Below, one piece after another: positions 7,430-13,404 of a stretch of DNA of 16,297 nt. A program made the position numbers and the translations under genes. Location of the stretch: NCBI GenBank assembly GCA_040401595.1, contig JBBAOE010000038.1, forward strand, positions 1 to 16,297. The letters run 5' to 3'. Under the pieces are notes generated by a model. It was not told the DNA's origin and searched no databases. It saw nothing but the letters and a program-made list of their open reading frames with translations. Every line of letters starts with the position of its first letter. The stretch's first letter is position 1. This DNA comes from RFPW01 sp040401595. Lineage in GTDB: Bacteria > Pseudomonadota > Gammaproteobacteria > Burkholderiales > Burkholderiaceae_E.

Positions 7430-9951
7430 AAGACGATGTTGACCAGCCTGTTGGGAACGACGATGATTTTCTTTATATCGCCGCCGTCAATGGCAACCTG
7501 AACCTTTTCGCTGGCCAGCGCAAGCGCCTCCAACTCGGATTGCGGCAAGCCCTTAGCAACCGTGAGCGTGTCACGCAATTTGCCCCTGACTTGGATGGCG
7601 ATGGTAACCTCGTCCTCTTCCAGCAGGGCCGGATCAACCGCTGGCCATGCCGCGTCCGCAATCAAGCCGCCGTCCAGTTCCGCGCCAAGCTGCGTCCAGG
7701 CCTCTTCGGCCAAATGTGGCACCATAGGTGATGACAGCAATAGGATCGTGCGGATGGCAGCATCGCGGCTAGCCGAAGGCGCTGCTTTCTCAATGGCGTT
7801 GGCCAGATCGTAAATCTTGGCCACGGCCTTGTTAAAGGCAAGTGCCTCAATATCAGCGCCGACGCCAGCGATTATCTGATGGGTTTTGCGGTCTAGGGCT
7901 TTTTCTACGCCATCCGCGCCGCTGACCTGCGAAGTCAGGCGCCACAGACGCTGTACAAAGCGCCAACAGCCTTCAATACCCGCTTCCGACCATTCCAGAT
8001 CGCGTTCGGGCGGGCTGTCGGACAGCATAAACCAGCGCACGGCATCTGCGCCATATTGATCCACAATGTCATCGGGATCGACGACATTCTTTTTGGACTT
8101 GGACATTTTCTCGATCCGGCCAGCAACCGCAGGCGCGCCACTATCGATGATGGTCCAGATGTCGCCTTCGCGTCGCACTTGATCGGGGCTCAACCAACTG
8201 CCCTTTTCGTCTTGATAGGTTTGGTGCGTGACCATGCCTTGCGTGAACAAAGACGCAAATGGCTCCTTCACGTCGATCAAGCCAATATGGCTCAATGCGC
8301 GCGTCCAGAAACGGGCATAGAGCAAGTGCAAAATGGCATGTTCCACGCCGCCAATATATTGGTCCACCGGAAGCCATTTTTCCGCAACCGTGCGGTCAAA
8401 TGGCTTGTCATGCGGCTGGCTAGCAAAGCGGATGAAATACCAGCTTGAATCGACAAAAGTATCGAGCGTGTCTGTTTCGCGCCGTGCAGGCTGTCCGCAG
8501 CTTGGGCAATCGACTTTGCTCCAGCTCGGGTGCCGATCCAGCGGGTTGCCGGGAATGTCGAAACTGACATCTTCGGGTAAGGTTACCGGCAATTGGTCAT
8601 CGGGCACGGGTACCGCGCCACAGCTCTGGCAATGGATGATCGGAATGGGCGTGCCCCAATAACGCTGACGCGAAACGCCCCAGTCGCGCAGGCGATATTG
8701 CGTCTGGCCTATACCCCAGCCTTCGAACTGCGCGCGTGCAATGACATCGGCCTTGGCCTGATCAATCGTCATGCCATTCATCCAATGGGAATTCACAATA
8801 TTGCCGGGACCGGTAAATGCGACGTCGCCTGCGAATGCACTGTCGGTCAAATCACCATCGGCGACAACGCGGGTGACGGGCAAATCATATTTGCGGGCAA
8901 AATCAAGGTCGCGCTGGTCATGTGCGGGGCAGCCAAAGACGGCGCCCGTGCCATAGTCCATGAGTACGAAATTCGCGACATAGACTGGCAAATGCCAGCT
9001 TGCATCGAGCGGATGCTCGACGGTCAGGCCCGCATGAAACCCACGTTTTTCGGCGGTTTCGATGTCGGCGGCGGTGGTGCCGCCCTTGCGGCATTCCTCG
9101 ATAAACGCCTGCAATTCGGGCGCATTGGCGGCCAGTTTTTGCGCGACGGGGTGGTCGGCTGCAATGGCGACAAAGCTTGCACCAAACATGGTATCGGGCC
9201 GTGTTGTAAACACGTCAATGCCGCCATCGCCGCCTGGGAAACGGAAGGTGCATTTCAAGCCCTGCGATTTGCCGATCCAGTTTTCCTGCATCAACCGCAC
9301 CTTGTCCGGCCATTGGTCAAGCGAACCAAGGCCCGTCAGCAATTCATCGGCAAAGTCGGTGATTTTTAGGAACCACTGGCTCAGCTTGCGGCGCTCGACG
9401 GGCGCGCCCGAGCGCCAGCCTTTGCCATCGATGACTTGCTCATTGGCAAGTACGGTCATGTCGACTGGGTCCCAGTTTACGGCAGATTCCTTGCGATAAA
9501 CCAGGCCAGCGGCGTATAGCTTCAGGAACAGCGCCTGTTCATGTCCATAATATTCGGGCTCGCAGGTCGCCAACTCGCGCGTCCAGTCAATCGCGAAACC
9601 AAGTCGTTTAAGTTGTGCCTTCATGTTTGCGATATTGTCGCGCGTCCAACCACCGGGGTGAACATTCTTTTCCATCGCCGCATTTTCGGCGGGCATACCA
9701 AAGGCATCCCAGCCCATGGGATGCAACACCTCATGCCCCGTCATCCGCTTGTAGCGCGCCAGAACGTCGCCCATCGTGTAATTGCGGACATGACCAATAT
9801 GGATGCGGCCCGACGGATAGGGAAACATCTCGAGCACATAAGCGCGGGGCTTGGGCGAATTGTCATCCGCGACAAAGCTGTGGCGTTCTTCCCAAATATT
9901 CTGCCACCGCGCGTCGGCGACGTGCGGGTTAAAACGCTCTACATTGGACAT
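7426..9951 (-). CDS. leuS: Leucyl-tRNA synthetase
   Basis: This class I aminoacyl-tRNA synthetase charges tRNA-Leu in the cytoplasm. The 841-residue product carries the HIGH signature as HIGH at 51-54 (after FPYPSGRI), the KMSKS loop at 615-619, and the CP1 editing domain with FTTRPDTMFGASF near 248-260 and GTGAVFGCPAHDQRD near 335-348, which hydrolyses mischarged tRNA. A cysteine-rich zinc module is visible (C441, C444, C482, C485). The C-terminal anticodon-binding and tRNA-contacting domains are complete (IAIQVRGKLRDTLTV to VPNRLVNIVL). Start is ATG at 9951, with GGG seven to eight nt upstream, only 5 nt after the DUF3576 gene stop. It shares a 4-nt overlap with lptE. Length and motifs are normal for the bacterial enzyme. 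Confidence 0.98.
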   Translation of the reverse strand: MSNVERFNPHVADARWQNIWEERHSFVADDNSPKPRAYVLEMFPYPSGRIHIGHVRNYTMGDVLARYKRMTGHEVLHPMGWDAFGMPAENAAMEKNVHPGGWTRDNIANMKAQLKRLGFAIDWTRELATCEPEYYGHEQALFLKLYAAGLVYRKESAVNWDPVDMTVLANEQVIDGKGWRSGAPVERRKLSQWFLKITDFADELLTGLGSLDQWPDKVRLMQENWIGKSQGLKCTFRFPGGDGGIDVFTTRPDTMFGASFVAIAADHPVAQKLAANAPELQAFIEECRKGGTTAADIETAEKRGFHAGLTVEHPLDASWHLPVYVANFVLMDYGTGAVFGCPAHDQRDLDFARKYDLPVTRVVADGDLTDSAFAGDVAFTGPGNIVNSHWMNGMTIDQAKADVIARAQFEGWGIGQTQYRLRDWGVSRQRYWGTPIPIIHCQSCGAVPVPDDQLPVTLPEDVSFDIPGNPLDRHPSWSKVDCPSCGQPARRETDTLDTFVDSSWYFIRFASQPHDKPFDRTVAEKWLPVDQYIGGVEHAILHLLYARFWTRALSHIGLIDVKEPFASLFTQGMVTHQTYQDEKGSWLSPDQVRREGDIWTIIDSGAPAVAGRIEKMSKSKKNVVDPDDIVDQYGADAVRWFMLSDSPPERDLEWSEAGIEGCWRFVQRLWRLTSQVSGADGVEKALDRKTHQIIAGVGADIEALAFNKAVAKIYDLANAIEKAAPSASRDAAIRTILLLSSPMVPHLAEEAWTQLGAELDGGLIADAAWPAVDPALLEEDEVTIAIQVRGKLRDTLTVAKGLPQSELEALALASEKVQVAIDGGDIKKIIVVPNRLVNIVL

Positions 9952-9956
9952 AGAAT

Positions 9957-10400
9957 TTACCCAGTGATTGCAGACCGACGAAGGTCGCGCGCCTTAGTGA
10001 GAATCACCGCTTCCAGCTTTTGCACTGTAGCTGCGCGCAATGGTGCCGCGACCCACTGGCCATTTTGCGAGACTTCGCGGCTGCCGGCCACGCGTAAAGC
10101 GTCGGCGCGCAGGTCTTGGTCAAGGATCGAAATTGTCAATTTTACGCGCTCGCTAGGGCTTTGCGGATTTACATACCAATCGGTGACGATGACGCCGCCC
10201 GATGAGTCGGTTTGCAGCAATGGCATGAACGACAAGGCATCAAGCGATGCGCGCCATAAATAGCTGTTGACGCCAATATTGGTGACCTGGCTGGCCGCGA
10301 GGTCCGCCTTTGGACGCTCCCTGCCGCCGCAGCCGGAAAGCAGGCCTAAACTTAATAAGCTGCCGGTCGCAACGATGAGTGCCAGGCGAGTGGTGCGCAT
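9957..10400 (-). CDS. DUF3576-type lipoprotein
   Basis: The function is unknown. The 147-residue precursor has a textbook lipoprotein signal: MRTTR, a hydrophobic core LALIVATGSLLSLGLL and lipobox LSGC with C24. The mature part begins GGRERPKADLAASQVTNIGVN and continues SYLWRASLDALSFMPL, then a strand-rich segment GGVIVTDWYVNPQSPSERVKLTISILD. This matches the DUF3576 pattern of alphaproteobacterial lipoproteins typically encoded upstream of leuS. It is probably anchored in the outer membrane (the residue after the lipid-cysteine is Gly, not Asp), an inference. ATG at 10400 is chosen because AAGGA lies 6 nt upstream; a longer in-frame start at 10460 would hide the signal peptide. It is the first gene of the leuS-lptE-holA operon, 5 nt before leuS, and its promoter must lie in 10401-10650. 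Confidence 0.87.
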   Translation of the reverse strand: MRTTRLALIVATGSLLSLGLLSGCGGRERPKADLAASQVTNIGVNSYLWRASLDALSFMPLLQTDSSGGVIVTDWYVNPQSPSERVKLTISILDQDLRADALRVAGSREVSQNGQWVAAPLRAATVQKLEAVILTKARDLRRSAITG

Positions 10401-10650
10401 AAAATGTCCTTGAACAATGGAATATCGGAAACCTCTATCGTGGCTTGCTGCCGGGGGCAAGCTTTCTGGCGGCTGAACGGCGCGGAATTAATGCTGCAGT
10501 CAGGTTCCATGCGCTATGCGATTGTGGACATCATGCAACAACTGGACGCAAAACGTGTTATCGGCGTGATTTTGAAAATACACCTCTTTTGAATCCCTGA
10601 AATGAGGCGTAAGGTTGATGTAACGAAAAAGAATCGCTCGATAAAAGGCA
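10401..10650. promoter_or_regulatory. Divergent control region
   Basis: This 250 bp gap separates the divergent DUF3576-leuS operon and the gene at 10651, so it must hold both promoters. I see an inverted repeat GCTTGC/GCAAGC (10443-10448 and 10457-10462) in the leader or promoter of the leuS operon. A hairpin at 10583-10607 (CCTC-TTT pairing with AAA-GAGG across one T-T mismatch) lies just before the plus-strand gene. Two GAATC sites, the GANTC target of the CcrM methylase, lie at 10591-10595 and 10631-10635. The part nearest 10651 is AT-richer than its surroundings. No clear -35/-10 pair can be named in either direction. Confidence 0.6.
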
Positions 10651-11406
10651 ATGAACGTGAAGCGTGTAGAGAAAGGAAAATATGCGACCTTTGCGGCAGT
10701 GATGCTGGCGACGGCGTCGTTTGCCCTTTCGCCGATGATTGTCCCTGCCTTTGCCGCAAAGACATCCGGTCCGGAACAACTGGTCGCGCCGTCTTGGGTC
10801 GCGATGTTCACGCCTGCTGGCGGTGACAGCGTTCTTGCCCAAAAATTCTCCGCCACGCAAATCGCGCCCACTGCGCGTTTCCCTTTCACGCCTGCGAGCG
10901 CCGGTGAAGGCCGCAACCGCACCATTACCGTTGCAGCGCGGGCGAACTCGCGTTTGACCGCTGGCGCCGTATCCATACGCAATGTCATCGCACCCAGCGA
11001 AGTGGGCGCGGGCAAGGGGCTTCGCTTAGCCGCTGTCGACTATCGTTTGACGGCGTCCAAGGGTTGGCAAGATTTTGCTTTGCCTAAGGCGCATGTGCGC
11101 GCGGCAAAGGCGCCCCTAAGCGATGTTGGCAAGGGCAGCTTCCGGCTTGATCAATCGGCACAGAAGCCAAGCAAGTTCAGCACCAATATTAAACTCGACC
11201 AGAATAAAGAAATGGCTCCGCCTGCGCGCGGTAGCGCGGCTTCGGGCGATTATAAGTTGGATGTTGGCGGCAGCTTCTCGATCAGCCGCAAGATCGACGT
11301 TACCGCAGGTGTCCGTTACGCCAGTGAGAATGACCGCGTCATTCCCTTGGCGGACAATCGCAAGGACAGCGAAGCTGTCTATGTCGGCACCAAAATCCGC
11401 TTCTAA
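10651..11406 (+). CDS. Secreted, probable outer-membrane protein of unknown function
   Basis: I do not recognise a characterised family. The 251-residue precursor has a signal peptide (basic MNVKRVEKGK, hydrophobic YATFAAVMLATASFALSPMIV, cleavage near PAFA-A at about residues 35-36). The middle (about 40-195) is low in cysteine and acidic residues and rich in A, K, S and P. The last 50 residues alternate polar and hydrophobic residues as two or three beta strands (YKLDVGGSFSISRKIDVTAGVRY, then EAVYVGTKIRF) and end in phenylalanine, the classic C-terminal signal for outer-membrane barrel insertion. A full barrel is not evident, so it may be a small or partial barrel. AAAAGG at 10643-10648 is only 2 nt from ATG 10651 but 8 nt from an in-frame GTG at 10657, so the true start may be the GTG. 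The terminator overlaps its stop. Confidence 0.75.
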   Translation: MNVKRVEKGKYATFAAVMLATASFALSPMIVPAFAAKTSGPEQLVAPSWVAMFTPAGGDSVLAQKFSATQIAPTARFPFTPASAGEGRNRTITVAARANSRLTAGAVSIRNVIAPSEVGAGKGLRLAAVDYRLTASKGWQDFALPKAHVRAAKAPLSDVGKGSFRLDQSAQKPSKFSTNIKLDQNKEMAPPARGSAASGDYKLDVGGSFSISRKIDVTAGVRYASENDRVIPLADNRKDSEAVYVGTKIRF

Positions 11407-11417
11407 GCGGGCTTTTT
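11392..11417. terminator. Bidirectional intrinsic terminator spanning two stop codons
   Basis: The palindrome CCGCTT-CT-AAGCGG (11397-11410) is followed on the plus strand by GC and five T (11413-11417). On the minus strand it is followed by A and four T (complement of the A run 11392-11395). Because a 2-nt loop is too tight, the likely hairpin is a 5-bp stem with loop TCTA. The loop contains the plus-strand TAA and the minus-strand TAG. Its short stem makes it moderate rather than strong. Confidence 0.65.
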
Positions 11418-11951
11418 CCTGAAAGCATCAATCGCCGCCCAGCCATGCATCGTCCGTGGCCCGAGCATATGTGCGCTCTGACGGGTCATGCCACCTAAGG
11501 CGATGACGCGCCTTGGCTCGGCCAATTTTGCAAGCCGCTGAAACATTAAGGGACCTAGCGGACGTGCGCCGGGGTGGCTGCTGGTATCGAAAAGCGGGGA
11601 GAGGAATAAGAGGTCGGCGCTGCATCGCTTTACCTCTGCGATTTCGCGCGCATTGTGAACAGGCGCGCTGTGTAGCAAGCCTGTGTGGCCACGACTGCGT
11701 TGATGAAAGCCGTCGGCATGCCAGCGCAAAGCGGTCCGTTCATCGCCCGCCAACAGCAATAAATGCCCGCGCCGCCGGCAAATCCGCAGCACTTTAGCGA
11801 ACAATGCGCGACGTTGTTGAGTAGCGAAATGATAATGGCGGAAAACCACGCCTGAACGCGCGGGCAGCTGTTGAATAGCGCGCAGTTGGTCATCACCAAA
11901 ACGTGCATCGGTCATGAGCCAGATTTTCGGCAAGGGGTGGCTTCGCGGCAT
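11403..11951 (-). CDS. Divergent ThiE/TenI-like protein (possible thiamine phosphate synthase)
   Basis: The 182-residue product resembles the small TIM-barrel ThiE/TenI family, in which ThiE joins the thiazole and pyrimidine halves of thiamine. Family-like segments are DGFH at 80-83 (ThiE: DGVH), a HSAPVHNAREI stretch at 94-104, SPLFDTSSHPG at 118-128 and ALGGM at 151-155. The usual QLREK motif is replaced by VFRHYH around 36-41, the ND pair is not obvious, and the canonical HLGQ reads HQRS. The protein is also about 30 residues short of typical ThiE. Synthase activity is therefore doubtful; a TenI-like or other phosphate-binding role is possible. ATG at 11951 is used; Met13 is an alternative start. 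It is divergent from yggS with a 23 bp gap, and its stop overlaps that of the upstream-facing neighbour. No other thiamine gene is nearby. Confidence 0.72.
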   Translation of the reverse strand: MPRSHPLPKIWLMTDARFGDDQLRAIQQLPARSGVVFRHYHFATQQRRALFAKVLRICRRRGHLLLLAGDERTALRWHADGFHQRSRGHTGLLHSAPVHNAREIAEVKRCSADLLFLSPLFDTSSHPGARPLGPLMFQRLAKLAEPRRVIALGGMTRQSAHMLGPRTMHGWAAIDAFRKKPA

Positions 11952-11974
11952 ACAACTGCCTATAGCGACGCGTT
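11952..11974. promoter_or_regulatory. Candidate symmetric -10 element shared by divergent genes
   Basis: The 23 bp between the divergent starts contains the self-complementary hexamer CTATAG (11960-11965). TATAGC on the plus strand would place the transcription start about 7 nt later, at or next to the yggS ATG (11975). TATAGG on the minus strand would place it next to the ATG at 11951. Neither gene has a good ribosome site, so very short or leaderless transcripts are possible. No matching -35 boxes are clear on either side, so confidence is low. Confidence 0.3.
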
Positions 11975-12661
11975 ATGCAGGAAGCGACACCAGAAACATC
12001 CGCCGACCGTTTGACGGCCATCCGTGCGCGCATGAACGCCGCCGCCAAATTGGCGCGACGCCCGGGGGAGGATATCCACCTTATCGCTGTGTCAAAAACG
12101 CGGTCGGCGCAAGACATTGAACCGCTCATCATGGAAGGCCAAAGGCTGTTCGGGGAAAACCGTGTGCAGGAGGCTGCGAGCAAATGGCCCGCACTGAAGG
12201 AGCAGCATCCGGAGGTTGAATTGCACCTCATTGGCCAGTTGCAATCCAACAAAGCCGAAGAGGCGGTTGCGTTGTTTGATATGATCCATTCGGTTGATCG
12301 GCTGTCGCTCGTGACGGCATTGGGCAAGGCGATGGAGAAGTTGGGGCGTGCAGTGCCTTGCTTCCTGCAAGTCAATATTGGCGCTGAAGAGCAAAAGGGC
12401 GGCTGCTCGGTGACGGAGCTTCCCGACCTGTTGAAGGCTGCGCAGGATGCGGGCCTTCCGGTGGCTGGCCTCATGTGCATTCCGCCCGCTGAGGTCGAAG
12501 CGGCGCCCTTCTTTGCGCTTTTGGCCGAACTGTCCGCGCGGCATGGTCTGGCACAATTGAGTATGGGCATGTCCGATGACTTTGAAACTGCCATCATGCT
12601 GGGCGCGACTTATGTCCGCGTCGGCACCGCCTTATTTGGTGAGCGTCCCAGCGTAGTTTAA
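11975..12661 (+). CDS. yggS: YggS/PLPBP family pyridoxal-phosphate homeostasis protein
   Basis: This family of single-domain, TIM-barrel PLP-binding proteins maintains cellular vitamin B6 balance; no enzymatic activity is established for it. The 228-residue length is normal. The PLP lysine is K41 in LIAVSKTRS. Family hallmarks follow: LFGENRVQEA at 58-67, LHLIGQLQSNK, HSVDR, VNIGAEEQKGGC, LMCIPP, SMGMSDDFETAI and VRVGTALFGER near the C-terminus, which supplies phosphate-binding residues. It is cytoplasmic. ATG at 11975 has no Shine-Dalgarno sequence in the preceding 15 nt (CTATAGCGACGCGTT), consistent with a leaderless or very short-leader mRNA. It is divergent from the ThiE-like gene and its last 30 nt overlap the 3' end of pdeM on the other strand. 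Confidence 0.95.
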   Translation: MQEATPETSADRLTAIRARMNAAAKLARRPGEDIHLIAVSKTRSAQDIEPLIMEGQRLFGENRVQEAASKWPALKEQHPEVELHLIGQLQSNKAEEAVALFDMIHSVDRLSLVTALGKAMEKLGRAVPCFLQVNIGAEEQKGGCSVTELPDLLKAAQDAGLPVAGLMCIPPAEVEAAPFFALLAELSARHGLAQLSMGMSDDFETAIMLGATYVRVGTALFGERPSVV

Positions 12662-13327
12662 CGCAAAACGCGCATAGCCGCTTTTTGTGGCGACTAAGGC
12701 CTCAACCCCTTCGCCAGCGCTGAGGTCGCACGCCTTTATGATTGCAGCATCCTGCACATCTAGTCCGCCGGTCAGCGCGCCAAAGGCGGGCATGATCATC
12801 TTGCGCGGGGTTTTTACAAAACAACGCCGTTTCACCATCCGCCCGCGCAGCACCTGCCGGAACTTGGGATGAAAATGGCCGGAGATTTCGGGAAAGGGGT
12901 CGCCTGCCTTCGCCTCATGGCGAAGCGTGATGCCCGACAATGTCAATTCGTCCAATGCCTCGCCGCCCCAGATGCCCGACACCGCCCGGTCATGGTTTCC
13001 GGTGATCCAAATCCATTCGGTGGCGCGGGCCAAATCGACCAATAATGCCGCAGCGTCCTCGGCTAGTCGGTGTTCACCATCATCGTCATGGAAATTGTCA
13101 CCCAGTGATATGATACTGGCAGGGCTATATTTGCTGCAAAGCGCCGCAATATCCTGCAGCGTCGATACGCTGTCATAAGGCGGCAGCATCTGGCCAAATA
13201 AAGCAAAGGCGCTGGCCTTTTCGAGATGCAGGTCAGACACCAATAACGCATCTTGCGCGCGCCAATATAAGGCCGCCTCGCCAGCTATCTCAAATGTCTG
13301 CCCGCCAAATTCGAAATCATGTGCCAT
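12632..13327 (-). CDS. pdeM: Ligase-associated DNA damage response endonuclease PdeM
   Basis: This is a metallophosphoesterase of the ligase-associated repair cluster; the Pseudomonas putida homologue (MPE) is a manganese-dependent single-strand DNA endonuclease. The 231-residue product has the complete two-metal signature: D32 and H34 in SDLHLEK, D77 in LGDNFHD, N111 and H112 in GNHDR, H137 in LRHEA, and H151 and H153 in GHFHPK. DLHLEKASAFA is the subgroup's characteristic form of the first motif. It lies 77 bp downstream of the helicase stop, on the same strand, so they are probably cotranscribed. ATG at 13327 is directly preceded by a small hairpin (13330-13344) and has no clear ribosome site. 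The 3' end overlaps yggS by 30 nt with no visible terminator. It is cytoplasmic, as there is no signal peptide. Confidence 0.93.
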   Translation of the reverse strand: MAHDFEFGGQTFEIAGEAALYWRAQDALLVSDLHLEKASAFALFGQMLPPYDSVSTLQDIAALCSKYSPASIISLGDNFHDDDGEHRLAEDAAALLVDLARATEWIWITGNHDRAVSGIWGGEALDELTLSGITLRHEAKAGDPFPEISGHFHPKFRQVLRGRMVKRRCFVKTPRKMIMPAFGALTGGLDVQDAAIIKACDLSAGEGVEALVATKSGYARFALNYAGTLTK

Positions 13328-13404
13328 CGCCGCAGGCTATGCGGATTGTGGTGCGCGACTGCAAGCGGATGTGCGCAGTTCCCTCTGGCCCCATCTCTAT
13401 GCGC

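Noticed and set aside
8593..9369. A 258-codon open frame on the plus strand opposite leuS.
   Set aside because: It lies wholly inside leuS, which has complete motifs. Long antisense frames are common in GC-biased coding DNA, and no ribosome site or family pattern is seen.
12677..12691. GCCGC-TTTTT-GTGGC hairpin beyond the yggS stop as a terminator.
   Set aside because: The T run is the loop and no T tract follows the stem on either strand. It lies inside pdeM coding sequence.
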